Positions 16,701 to 24,079 of a stretch of 64,000 bases of DNA are shown here, one piece after another. Where the stretch lies: positions 62,001-126,000 of the forward strand of contig CAYMNQ010000005.1 of NCBI GenBank assembly GCA_964391865.1. The letters are read 5' to 3'. The notes beneath the pieces are model-generated. The model did no database searches. It was not told where the DNA came from and saw only the letters and a list, made by a program, of their open reading frames with translations. Positions within the stretch are counted from its first letter, which is position 1. The number at the start of each line of letters is the position of its first letter. The translations under genes and the position numbers were made by a program. This DNA is from DASZQL01 sp964391865 (GTDB taxonomy: Bacteria; Planctomycetota; Phycisphaerae; Phycisphaerales; UBA1924).

Positions 16701-17876
16701 GTCAAGGCAGTTGTTGTCGATGGAACAGTGGAAGTTGCCAAGCTTTCTTGGCACATCCTGACCGAATACAACGACACTGCGATCCGGTGGCGGTTTTTTA
16801 CCGAAGGACGAGTATTCACGAGGGAGGATGACGAGCAGCTCTCCGCCATCGCCGGCGTTGCCGCCGAACTATCAGAACTACTGATCAATGAGCAGACCAA
16901 TGGCTTCTACGCGCTGTTCACGGGGCGGCAGGCCGAGCTCAATGCACTCGGCGCGAAGTATCGACTGGCGGTGATGATCGCTATCGAGCTGATCCAGGAA
17001 GCGTTCGAGCACTTCGAGACAGCGGATGACTTCACGCGCGGGCGAGTCGTCGGGAGGATCGTCGGCGAGACGTTGCTGATCGTGGGGTCGTTCTTTGTCG
17101 GCGGTGAGTTAGTGCTCAGCAGGGCCGACGCGATCCGGCGGGTTCTGCTCCGGCTCCGTGATGTGCCCGACATCGCTCAAGACGCCGCACTGGTCTCGCG
17201 CTTCGCGGCGGTTGAAGAGAAGGCCGTGGCAGCGGCGGCCGATGCCGCTGGACTTGCTGGTCAGGCGAGGCTCGAAGTCGAGACCGCGATCGGGCTGTAC
17301 CGGAAAATTCGCGACGCTGGAGGGCCGGGCGACAATCCGCTCGTCGCGGTTCGGCAGGCGCTCGATGAGTTCTACGACGTCGCCGGACGCGAGGTCGATC
17401 TGGACAGCGCCGTCATGCTCGCGCGCACGGCCATGGACGAGATGTACGAGGCGGCGCGGCTGCCGGACGGCACGTACGATCTGGCGAAGATTCCGCGTTA
17501 CAACGATGTCTACGACATCATGGAGGGCCGCCTTCGGAACTCCGGTCTCTGCATCCACCACTTGGCGCCGGAGTACACTTTGCCGGAAATCTTCCAGAGC
17601 GCGCTCAACCGCCTGCCGACTGAAGAGGAGTTGCTGGATGCGCCGGTTCTGCTCCTGCACATCAGAGAGCATCAGGGCGCGGGGCTCGGGACGGCATCGA
17701 TCCACCGGCAGATAGGAGGACGGATCGGATACAAGAGGGGCGATATCACTAGGCCGCGGGCGGCAAGCGATCTGATTCTTGAGATGCGCGATGCATATAG
17801 AGATTTTGGTCGATCCGAAACTTGGAAAGCAACCGAGCAGTGGTTAGCATCCAAGGGTGTGCAGGTGCCTCAATGA
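13764..17876 (+). CDS. Giant secreted polymorphic-toxin-like protein: dockerin, TSP3-like repeats, C-terminal toxin
   Basis: About 1,370 residues. Start uncertain: GTG at 13764 has GGAGG five bases upstream; ATG at 13698 and 13821 are alternatives. The signal helix STALAAALLIANLGALVFADA lies at about 13842-13904. A pair of dockerin-type EF-hands follows (GDVDADGTVGQHDAA and DLNANGTVGMDDLVK, 14338-14512), then a Gly-rich linker (14626-14770) and thrombospondin-3-like acidic repeats (DCDDDHDCDGICDPDDCD; DGDHDGDGIPDYADG; 14779-15150). A long beta-rich part runs to about 16400. A helical hydrophobic stretch (RGRVVGRIVGETLLIVGSFF) precedes the C-terminal 200 residues, which share ARLPDGTYDL (17454-17483), a following HH pair (17556-17561) and a later SIHRQI with the downstream orphan cassette. 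I infer a secreted nuclease-like effector; the overlapping gene is its immunity protein. Confidence 0.75.
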   Translation: MISFVQSSRAVDSLPHRTGMRQRSSSPRSTALAAALLIANLGALVFADAAPRSQPHERATATSGTPNVPVQPTATHTPARADSVRPRTDPAPHRMATKTPSDTHGRGSDEWPVVPSDPTAMHDPMRVALRDSGGELLAIYLTWYEPSEINRGDLASEQPPAPRLRWRPIWTSNGMEPLPQAVFTATPIITTLAPGDVDADGTVGQHDAALVLSEWGSASAFGVRADLNANGTVGMDDLVKVVQRWGEPVSPESDRGLFEHPSDCCWPFMIRIPCQSPYCDDCCYEIPGGGGDDGTGTNPGGGDDGGGRGGGGDGTGIGNPGGGGGGGGGGGGDPPGGTDCDDDHDCDGICDPDDCDSPAYMGSPAACEDGDLDEIHNQNDLDSPHYRRPRPGVDIRIDSNNDGSVNDADEDEENRPGSLGHIVRAGDGDHDGDGIPDYADGFNAFECAECDDDDESPGSRFVPLKLVVRSGSLNDGKIAIDYSANDPAEVGAGGSLISRGGSLRLWKKDGDQRRNKLPIVAPERGQTGDYIPPGSYEPNDLGLSASGGEVTLYLEVIRLSSSPADLGISASAEMSACGDSATLTSYRVSAVGLTEEGVSGSLQHVPLSHPSPTIALAQAELTNLRPSEDFTRLLADIVFSGTIDDAASDLIDGADGVIDSVQLLVNGEPPITPGLTRGGIIPELFIDVATDKSVNPQSVLKPFDYSGSFEQIIEGVEVQPGMNEIKIITTNAYGYAGSAERGVEVLAIPPPDEDYHISIDTLGNDPFGSKGYPIVVTLTINGVAEQATLEATAPGVYEAQPEAAGLFGMVVRFVPGSVLTPGQVDEFVARVTIPDTLIQDEEILFIETGPDTNTITGDTFVEEAMRPDWRAYQISPGEFTPITATGPGQLHAFGLRFEGPDELKDMLQSATVDTLSAGPRTYQIVEFNDQTMLANTMGEKPAAWLALDISRPGALGESLGVRDGDWNFYHGYGAGLLEAVKAVVVDGTVEVAKLSWHILTEYNDTAIRWRFFTEGRVFTREDDEQLSAIAGVAAELSELLINEQTNGFYALFTGRQAELNALGAKYRLAVMIAIELIQEAFEHFETADDFTRGRVVGRIVGETLLIVGSFFVGGELVLSRADAIRRVLLRLRDVPDIAQDAALVSRFAAVEEKAVAAAADAAGLAGQARLEVETAIGLYRKIRDAGGPGDNPLVAVRQALDEFYDVAGREVDLDSAVMLARTAMDEMYEAARLPDGTYDLAKIPRYNDVYDIMEGRLRNSGLCIHHLAPEYTLPEIFQSALNRLPTEEELLDAPVLLLHIREHQGAGLGTASIHRQIGGRIGYKRGDITRPRAASDLILEMRDAYRDFGRSETWKATEQWLASKGVQVPQ

Positions 17877-18805
17877 AGTCAGCAATGACCATACGCATCG
17901 ACGTTTCAGCGCTCGATATGACGCCTGATCAGTTCGATGAGCTTCGGAAGATCCATCCTGAAGCGGTAAGCCAAAGTGGCCGATCGTTGTTGACTCGAGT
18001 CTCACTTAACGACGCGCGTGCGATCGGTCTGCTGCGCGCGCTTCAGCGGCACGGATTTGTCCCTCATTCCGACGCCAATCTGCCTAGACCCACGCGCTTC
18101 TACAGCCTCAAGCTCACACGTCATTACTCGGACAAGGAGATTGATTCCTGCGAGTTGCTCGACTTCGTCCCGCAAACCGCGTGCAATGGCCGCGTGCTCC
18201 CTGGGCACGGTGGCCTGCTGGTGCTGAACCAGCGCAAGCTGAAGCGAAACGCGCGGATCGCCGGCGCGGATCATCTGCAATGGATCGTGTCGTCGGAGCT
18301 CAAACGCCTGCTGGAACAGTCGGATCTGCGCGGACTTAGCTTCAAGCCGACACTCCTTGGCAAGTACACGAGTATCTTGAAAGCAAAGATAGTGCCGTGG
18401 GAGGGTGAAGCGTTCTGGGAGTTGACGTGCGAGCGGAAGATGCCGCCGATGGCCTCGTGGATGAGGATGGATCGCCAAATCGCACTGGGTGTCGGCCCGT
18501 GGTTCCCCGGCGCGCCGGGTTCGGCGATCCCGTACGAGCCACCCTACACCTACGCCGAGATGCACTACCGCCGCTCCGACGTGATGATCCCGCCTGACTC
18601 GGATCTCTACCGAACCTTCGAGTACATGGGCATGGAGCACATCTATCCCAAGATCGCGTCCCGCCGCTTCTACGAATTCTGCAAATCGCAACAACTCAAG
18701 ATTGACTGGTACCCGGTGCGCCTCGACCCCGACTCCGGCCCCGAAGGCGGTCCACTGCCTCACTACCCGCCCGAACTGCTCGATTTCTTGACGCCGCGCG
18801 AATGA
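17873..18805 (+). CDS. Putative immunity protein for the giant toxin
   Basis: A 310-residue soluble protein without signal peptide or membrane helix. Its ATG overlaps the toxin stop (ATGA at 17873-17876), the usual arrangement of an immunity gene. It is clearly related to the gene at 19511: both share SDLRGxxFxP, AFWEL, MAxWM, RRSDVMxP/RKSDIIxP with SDLY, and an almost identical end, DPDSGPEGGPLPHYPPELL, followed by a short FLTP tail. I do not recognise the family by name. The role as toxin inhibitor is inferred from coupling and from the duplicated toxin-immunity arrangement. Confidence 0.7.
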   Translation: MKSAMTIRIDVSALDMTPDQFDELRKIHPEAVSQSGRSLLTRVSLNDARAIGLLRALQRHGFVPHSDANLPRPTRFYSLKLTRHYSDKEIDSCELLDFVPQTACNGRVLPGHGGLLVLNQRKLKRNARIAGADHLQWIVSSELKRLLEQSDLRGLSFKPTLLGKYTSILKAKIVPWEGEAFWELTCERKMPPMASWMRMDRQIALGVGPWFPGAPGSAIPYEPPYTYAEMHYRRSDVMIPPDSDLYRTFEYMGMEHIYPKIASRRFYEFCKSQQLKIDWYPVRLDPDSGPEGGPLPHYPPELLDFLTPRE

Positions 18806-18809
18806 ATGA

Positions 18810-19514
18810 AGCAAGAGTGCCGGCGTCGAGAGCCGCGAACGTTTCACGACCTCCGACCTCGAAATCGCCGACTGGCACACCTACTTCGTCGGCACTTCGG
18901 GCGGCGGTGTCTGGGTGCATAACACCGGCACGGCGGCGTGCGAGCGGGTCTTCTCGATCTACAAGCGCTTCCGCGATCGCGGGCAGTCGCCGTGGGAGAG
19001 CTACAAGAGCGTGCTCGCACGCACGCAGTCCGCAAAGGACATAGACCCAGCGTTGCGAAAGATGACCAAAGAGGCCTTCGAGGAGATATACAGGGAAGCG
19101 AGACTGCCTGACGGAACGTACGATCTGACAAAGCTCCCGAGCGTTCGCCAAATCGACGAAGTTGCCGGCGGTCGCACGGGTGCCGCCAAGCTGCACAACC
19201 ACCACACAGCAATTGCGCACATCTTGGATGTTCTCTGGGAAAACTGGTATCCGGGCGTGCCGTTATCGCCCAATCAAATTGACTCGATGCCCGGTTTCTT
19301 GATCGACAGCCTGGAGCACATCGGCGGCCCCGGCCAGCCAGCGCGATCGTTCCATCAGCATGTGCGAGACTTGATCACGCCTACACAGCTTACGGAACCC
19401 ATCGATGAAGAAGTAATATTTGAGGGCATACAAGATGCCTACGACGCAATCGGACGACCAGAAGTTGGAGAAGCCGCTATTCAGTGGCTTCGGAGCCTGA
19501 GACCGACACCATGA
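18810..19514 (+). CDS. Orphan toxin cassette: HINT-domain tail plus toxin domain
   Basis: The frame is open from 18810 to TGA at 19514 but has no ordinary start; GTG at 18915 is the first candidate and falls inside a motif. Residues coded at 18858-18923 read EIADWHTYFVG...GGVWVHN, followed by Thr. This is the C-terminal end of a pretoxin HINT (intein-like) autoprocessing domain, where cleavage occurs after the HN. A toxin domain of about 190 residues follows, related to the C-terminus of the upstream giant: REARLPDGTYDL (19098-19127 for the core), KLHNHHTAIAH and SFHQHVRDLI. Such headless cassettes are silent spares in polymorphic-toxin loci, used after recombination. Its stop overlaps an immunity gene. 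Confidence 0.72.
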   Translation, partial: SKSAGVESRERFTTSDLEIADWHTYFVGTSGGGVWVHNTGTAACERVFSIYKRFRDRGQSPWESYKSVLARTQSAKDIDPALRKMTKEAFEEIYREARLPDGTYDLTKLPSVRQIDEVAGGRTGAAKLHNHHTAIAHILDVLWENWYPGVPLSPNQIDSMPGFLIDSLEHIGGPGQPARSFHQHVRDLITPTQLTEPIDEEVIFEGIQDAYDAIGRPEVGEAAIQWLRSLRPTP

Positions 19515-20425
19515 ATACGATCGTCAATGTCAAACTGACGCATCAGCAATGGCATTCGGCCATACCTCAGCCGCTTGCCAGTTCCGTTGCGGAGCATGCA
19601 CGATTCATCGGACGCAAGGCACTTCTGCGCATGCCTCTGAGTGACTCCAGGATTATAGACGTTATCAGATATCTGAGGAGGGCCGGTCTTAGTCCGCGTC
19701 TGCCGTTTAGCGGCCCACGCGAAGAACTACGAGAGTACGATTTGCATCTGGAACGACACTACTGCAGAGACGATCTCCACTCAGCAGTGTTGCTTCGAAT
19801 TCGCCCATTCACCTCATTTGATATCCACAGGCGCGACCACGACGGCCACCTCGTGGTATCACCATACATGCTCGACCGTGGGGCCTCAATTGCCGGGGCA
19901 AGCAGCGGCACCTCTTGGACCGTAGTGTCCGAGCATGTGCGATCGCTTCTTCACGCCTCAGACCTGCGCGGCATCAACTTCCGCCCAACACAGCTCGCCG
20001 CGAGCGAGCGATTGGATTCTCCTGCCAGCAACTGGCCGTCCCCTTCAGACGCCTTCTGGGAACTCGCAACTGCGGAATTGCTTCCATCCATGGCGCCCTG
20101 GATGTTTCCCACCGTGCCGATACATAATGCAAAGTGGGTTCCAGAGCCTTATTATCAAATACAATCTTATCGATTCCGGAAATCTGATATCATCCTACCC
20201 CTGCCCAGCGACTTGTACCACGCTCCTGCGCTGTTTGGCGTGACGGATTCAGAGAAGAATCAGATGCTCGTATGTAGCAATAGATTTGCACAAGTGCTTC
20301 TAGATCTCGATATACGTTGCGATTTCGACCTAGTTCACCTCGACCCCGATTCCGGTCCCGAAGGCGGCCCGCTCCCGCATTACCCGCCCGAGCTGCTCGA
20401 GTTCTTGACGCCGCCCTCGGGCTGA
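19511..20425 (+). CDS. Putative immunity protein for the orphan toxin cassette
   Basis: A 304-residue protein whose ATG overlaps the cassette stop (ATGA at 19511-19514). It is a divergent paralogue of the protein at 17873-18805, with matches at SDLRGINFRPTQL, AFWELATAELLPSMAPWM, FRKSDIILPLPSDLY and the shared end DPDSGPEGGPLPHYPPELL. The central part differs strongly, as expected if each recognises its own toxin. No membrane segment. The DNA from about 19511 to 20300 is visibly more A/T-rich than the surroundings, while the conserved 3' end returns to high G+C, which suggests acquisition or recombination at the conserved tail. Confidence 0.68.
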   Translation: MNTIVNVKLTHQQWHSAIPQPLASSVAEHARFIGRKALLRMPLSDSRIIDVIRYLRRAGLSPRLPFSGPREELREYDLHLERHYCRDDLHSAVLLRIRPFTSFDIHRRDHDGHLVVSPYMLDRGASIAGASSGTSWTVVSEHVRSLLHASDLRGINFRPTQLAASERLDSPASNWPSPSDAFWELATAELLPSMAPWMFPTVPIHNAKWVPEPYYQIQSYRFRKSDIILPLPSDLYHAPALFGVTDSEKNQMLVCSNRFAQVLLDLDIRCDFDLVHLDPDSGPEGGPLPHYPPELLEFLTPPSG

Positions 20426-20504
20426 CGGCATACTTCGCGCGTCGAAGGTCGGCTGTTCTGGGCTGTTCTCTTGGGGGAGACTGTTTCGAGATGGGGGTAA
20501 CCAC

Positions 20505-22067
20505 ATGAATCGCGAGGCGCTCACCGCCGCCATCGGCGCGCACTTCTCCAAGCTCCTCGGCGGCCAGCCGCGCATCCATCGCGGCGTATCGCAGCCGCCG
20601 ATCGAGTTGGATTTCCTGATCTACCCAGCGCACGACAAGCGCCCTTGGACGGCGGTGGTCACGGCGGGGATGAGCGCGCTCGCTCAAAACGTGCCCGCCG
20701 CCGCCGAGGAATTCCGGCACGTCGAACTGTGCTTCATGCTGCCGCCGGACTGGCCGACCGACGCGGCGGCGATGAAAGACCCGAGGTACTCGTGGCCGTT
20801 TCTCATGTGCGAAGGGGCGGCCCGCTGGCCGCACATGTCGGGCGCGCCGCTCGCGCTCGGGCACACGATGGACCTCGGCTTCGAGGGCCCGAAGCGCGTG
20901 ATCCCCGGCACGGCATTCAGCAGCGCCATCACGCTGCCGACGTTCGCGCGCAACCCGGATCACTTCGCGCTCTCGCTGCCCGATCGGCGGATCATGTTCC
21001 TGATGCTGGTCCCGCTCTACCCGGAAGAGCGTGATCTCAAGCTCAGGCGCGGCGAGCGCGCGCTCCTCGACGCGCTCGAGAGCGACAACCTCCCCATCAC
21101 CGAGCTGATGGATCCCGCCCGGCCGAACGCGTGCCGACTGCGGGCCGATCGCGCCGATGCGGGCACAATAGCGCCGACGCACGCTCGGACGGAGCCTTCC
21201 GCGGGTCACGATGACGGCGTGGTCATTCTCGATCGGCTGTGCCGACGCTGCATGCACGATCTGCGCGGGCACACGCGGGGGGGCGTCTGCGCGAACTGCG
21301 GCACGCGCGTCGCGGAGTCGCTGGACTACGCGCACTATGTGCAGCGCTCGCCGTGGCTGGTGAACCGGCTGATCCGCGGCGGGCGGCTGGTGCTGTGGGG
21401 CAACGCCCTCGCGCCGTTCGTGGCGATGGCGATGTTCGGCTTCGCCTCGGCGATGCGCCAGCACACATGGATCATCGGTGCCGGGGTGACCGCGCTGTGC
21501 GTGATCGAGATGGCGATCCACGCGGGGTGGTGGAAGCTGACGATGGCGGACCCCGACGCGCGCGACAAGAAGCTGCTGACCGCTCGGTATGTCCTGCGCG
21601 CGACGGTCATCTGCAGCGCGGCGCTGCTGGCGTTGAACATGCTGGTCGTGGGGAACAGCCTCGCGTCGCCCCCGCCACCCAATCCCGCCCCGCGCGGGCC
21701 TACGGCGGATCAGGCGCTGGCAGCGCTGGTGTGGGGGCTCTACCTCGTTGTGTGCCTCATCCGCGCGGTCGTGGCGCGGATGTACTGCCACTGGCTGATC
21801 GTATTATCGAACACCGACCGGACGAATGAGGTGCCCGACTACCGGTTCCGCTGGTACCAGATCATCTTCGCGATCATCCTGCCGTGGCACCTGGTCATCG
21901 AGCCGATCTGGATGCTCACGGCGGTGGCGGACGTGATCTCGAGGCTGAAGCAATGCCGCCGAGCCCGCGCTCGGATTGTGGAGCGCATCTCCCTCCATCC
22001 ACAACTCGCGGAAGATCACCTCGCCGAGCGTGAGGGTTCGGTCGGTGTCATCGGCGCGGCGGTGTGA
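20505..22067 (+). CDS. SUFU-domain protein fused to zinc ribbon and five membrane helices
   Basis: A 520-residue protein. Residues about 1-215 look like a SUFU (suppressor of fused-like) domain: TAVVTAGMSALAQNVP, HVELCFMLPPDWPT, SWPFLMCEGAARWPH and FLMLVPLYPEE are the expected blocks. SUFU domains are known as common immunity proteins in polymorphic-toxin loci. A two-CxxC zinc ribbon follows (CRRCMHDLRGHTRGGVCANCG, near 246-266). Then come about five hydrophobic segments (around 295-318, 323-345, 367-387, 404-425, 450-475). The ATG at 20505 has GGGGGT upstream. Its place directly after two toxin-immunity pairs suggests a membrane-anchored third immunity factor; this is an inference. Confidence 0.72.
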   Translation: MNREALTAAIGAHFSKLLGGQPRIHRGVSQPPIELDFLIYPAHDKRPWTAVVTAGMSALAQNVPAAAEEFRHVELCFMLPPDWPTDAAAMKDPRYSWPFLMCEGAARWPHMSGAPLALGHTMDLGFEGPKRVIPGTAFSSAITLPTFARNPDHFALSLPDRRIMFLMLVPLYPEERDLKLRRGERALLDALESDNLPITELMDPARPNACRLRADRADAGTIAPTHARTEPSAGHDDGVVILDRLCRRCMHDLRGHTRGGVCANCGTRVAESLDYAHYVQRSPWLVNRLIRGGRLVLWGNALAPFVAMAMFGFASAMRQHTWIIGAGVTALCVIEMAIHAGWWKLTMADPDARDKKLLTARYVLRATVICSAALLALNMLVVGNSLASPPPPNPAPRGPTADQALAALVWGLYLVVCLIRAVVARMYCHWLIVLSNTDRTNEVPDYRFRWYQIIFAIILPWHLVIEPIWMLTAVADVISRLKQCRRARARIVERISLHPQLAEDHLAEREGSVGVIGAAV

Positions 22068-22182
22068 TCGAACGGTCGCGGGGCGCTCTCGTCACCCGTG
22101 CCGAGTGCGCTCGGTCGGCGTCTCCCGTGTCGCGCCGCGCATCACGCGGCACGGTGCAACGATGAGCGGCACATCACGGAAA

Positions 22183-22254
22183 AGCGGGCGAGGCGACTCG
22201 AACGCCCAACATTCAGCTTGGAAGGCTGACACTCTACCATTGAGTTACGCCCGC
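22183..22254 (-). tRNA. tRNA-Gly (anticodon TCC)
   Basis: Read on the minus strand, the 72-nt cloverleaf has acceptor GCGGGCG/CGCCCGC, D-arm ACTC/GAGT, anticodon stem TCAGC/GCTGA with loop CTTCCAA (anticodon TCC) and T-arm GGGCG/CGCCT around TTCGAGT. The discriminator is T. CCA is not encoded. Confidence 0.96.
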
Positions 22255-22319
22255 GAACCCCCGCAAGTGTACGCGCTTCGGCGGCAGGTGTCACGGGGCG
22301 ATTGCACGGCAGGCGACAC

Positions 22320-23438
22320 TCATGAGCCGCTCGCGCAACCCGCCGCCAGGATCGGGTTGAGTCGCGTTTCGAGCCGCGCGGCGTCGTGATCCACCAGCGT
22401 GACGTGCCCGAGCTTCCGCCCCGCGCGCGGCTGCTTGCCGTAGAGATGCGCGTGCGCGCCGGGGTGAGCAAGCAACTCTTCGACCGGCGGCGAGGAGCCG
22501 ATCAGGTTCACCATCGCGGCGTGACCGCGCGCGGCGCAGTCGCCCAGCGGGAAGCCGCAGATCGCGCGGAGGTGGTTCTCGAACTGACTCGTCGCCGCGC
22601 CCTCGATGGTCCAGTGCCCGGAGTTGTGGACGCGCGGCGCCATCTCGTTGCCCAGCAGCCGCCCGTCCTTCACGAAGAACTCGATCGCGAGCACGCCGAC
22701 GTAGTTGAGCTCGTCCATCACGCGCCCGCACTCGGCTTCGGCGAGCGACTGCAGCGCGGGCGTGCCGAGCGGCGCTGGGGCGCGCGACACGCGCAGGATG
22801 CCTGATTCGTGCACGTTCTGCACCAGCGGGTAGAAACGCTTCGAGCCGTCGCGCCCGCGCACGCCGAGGATCGACATCTCGCAGTCGAACGCGACGAAGG
22901 ACTCGAGGATCAGCCCGCCGCGAGCGGCGGCGGAATCGCCGCCGACGGCGCGCCAGGCCGCCTCGGCGTCACTCGCCGTGCGCAGCACCGACTGCCCCTT
23001 GCCGTCGTACCCCATGCGGCGCGTCTTCAGCACCGCGGGCGATCCGATGGTCGCGGCGGTAGCACGCAGCTCGTCGAGCGATGTCACCGGTGCGAAGGGC
23101 GGCACCCCGATGCCCATCCGCGCGAAGAGTGTCTTCTCCGCCAGCCGGTCCTGCGCGGTCGCAAGCGCCGTGCTGGGCGGGAAGGTCGGCACGCACGCTT
23201 CGATGCCGCGCACACACTCGACGGGCACGTTCTCGAACTCGTACGTGACCATGTCCACGCCGCGGAGGAACTCATCAACCGCGCGCGGATCGTTGAAGTC
23301 GCCGACGATCAACTCACCGACATGCCCGGCGGGCGCGTCGGGCGCGGGGTCGAGGAATCGGAAACGCAAGCCGAGCGGGTATCCCGCGAGCGCGAGCATG
23401 CGCCCGAGTTGTCCGCCGCCGAGGATGCCGATGGTCAT
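22320..23438 (-). CDS. purK: N5-carboxyaminoimidazole ribonucleotide synthase PurK
   Basis: A 372-residue ATP-grasp enzyme of purine synthesis that makes N5-CAIR from AIR, bicarbonate and ATP. The start MTIGILGGGQLGRMLALAG is the classic PurK opening. VTYEFENVP, VLKTRRMGYDGKGQ (ATP-grasp), EMSILGVRG, YVGVLAIEFFV and LLGNEMAPRVHNSGHWTIEG follow in the family order. It overlaps purE by four bases (ATGA at 23435-23438), so the two are translated together and the product passes to PurE. It converges on tRNA-Gly, transcribed from the same strand downstream. Confidence 0.96.
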   Translation of the reverse strand: MTIGILGGGQLGRMLALAGYPLGLRFRFLDPAPDAPAGHVGELIVGDFNDPRAVDEFLRGVDMVTYEFENVPVECVRGIEACVPTFPPSTALATAQDRLAEKTLFARMGIGVPPFAPVTSLDELRATAATIGSPAVLKTRRMGYDGKGQSVLRTASDAEAAWRAVGGDSAAARGGLILESFVAFDCEMSILGVRGRDGSKRFYPLVQNVHESGILRVSRAPAPLGTPALQSLAEAECGRVMDELNYVGVLAIEFFVKDGRLLGNEMAPRVHNSGHWTIEGAATSQFENHLRAICGFPLGDCAARGHAAMVNLIGSSPPVEELLAHPGAHAHLYGKQPRAGRKLGHVTLVDHDAARLETRLNPILAAGCASGS

Positions 23439-24028
23439 GCGCGGCGGCTCCGTGTGCTCCTTCTAGTGGCACGGGCGTCCCGCCCGTCACTCCCCAACCT
23501 CTTGTCCTGCTTCTTCCTCTTCTGCTTACCTGTCGTTTCAGGCTTTCGCGGGTCAGGATTGGCAAGGACCGAATCCGTGCGCTCGCGCCGGAACTCAGCG
23601 AGCCGTTTGGCGAGCGCCGGGTCGCTCAGCGCCACGATCGCCGCCGCCAGCAGGCCCGCGTTGGTCGCGCCGGCGTTGCCGATCGCGAGCGTGCCGACGG
23701 GGATGCCCGCGGGCATCTGCGCGATCGAGAGGAGCGAGTCGAGCCCCTTCAGCGCCTGCGACTCGACCGGCACGCCCAGCACCGGAAGCGTGGTCATCGC
23801 CGCCGTCATGCCGGGCAGGTGCGCCGCCCCGCCCGCGCCGGCGATGATGACCATGATGCCGCGGTGCGCCGCCGACGCCGCGTAGTCGTAGAGCAGTTCC
23901 GGCGTGCGGTGCGCGGAGACGACCTTGACCTCGTGCGCGACGCCCAGCCCCTCGAGCACGGCAGCGGCGTGCGACATCGTGTCCCAGTCGGACCGTGAAC
24001 CCATGATGACCCCGACCTTCGGCGGCAT
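23435..24028 (-). CDS. purE: N5-CAIR mutase PurE with repeat-derived C-terminal tail
   Basis: A 197-residue protein. Residues 1 to about 155 are a normal class I PurE: VGVIMGSRSDWDTM, VVSAHRTPELLYDYA, IIAGAGGAAHLPGM and PVGTLAIGNAGATNAGLLAA. It converts N5-CAIR to CAIR. The end is unusual: after LAEFRRERTDSV comes a highly basic 40-residue tail (GKQKRKKQDKRL...SDGRDARATRRSTRSRRA) with no counterpart in typical PurE. The last part is encoded by a palindromic repeat (see 23468-23490). The start is ATG at 24028; AGGA lies nine bases upstream. It is first in the purEK operon. Confidence 0.95.
   Translation of the reverse strand: MPPKVGVIMGSRSDWDTMSHAAAVLEGLGVAHEVKVVSAHRTPELLYDYAASAAHRGIMVIIAGAGGAAHLPGMTAAMTTLPVLGVPVESQALKGLDSLLSIAQMPAGIPVGTLAIGNAGATNAGLLAAAIVALSDPALAKRLAEFRRERTDSVLANPDPRKPETTGKQKRKKQDKRLGSDGRDARATRRSTRSRRA
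23468..23490. repeat. Palindromic repeat inside the 3' end of purE
   Basis: ACGGGCG (23471-23477), TCC, CGCCCGT (23481-23487) form a perfect 7-bp inverted repeat, within GGCACGGGCGTCCCGCCCGT. In the purE frame it encodes DGRDARAT. Sequences of this type usually lie between genes in planctomycete and related genomes, so I read it as a repeat that replaced the original stop. Confidence 0.55.
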
Positions 24029-24044
24029 GATTCGATTCCTATTT

Positions 24045-24075
24045 CACCACGGAGACACGGAGGGCACGGAGAAGG
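24045..24075. repeat. Tandem CACGGAG-type repeat
   Basis: Three consecutive units of about nine bases with the core CACGGAG (CACGGAGA, CACGGAGGG, CACGGAGAA) lie immediately before the left arm of the inverted-repeat element. No coding function is visible. Confidence 0.6.
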
Positions 24076-24079
24076 ATTC

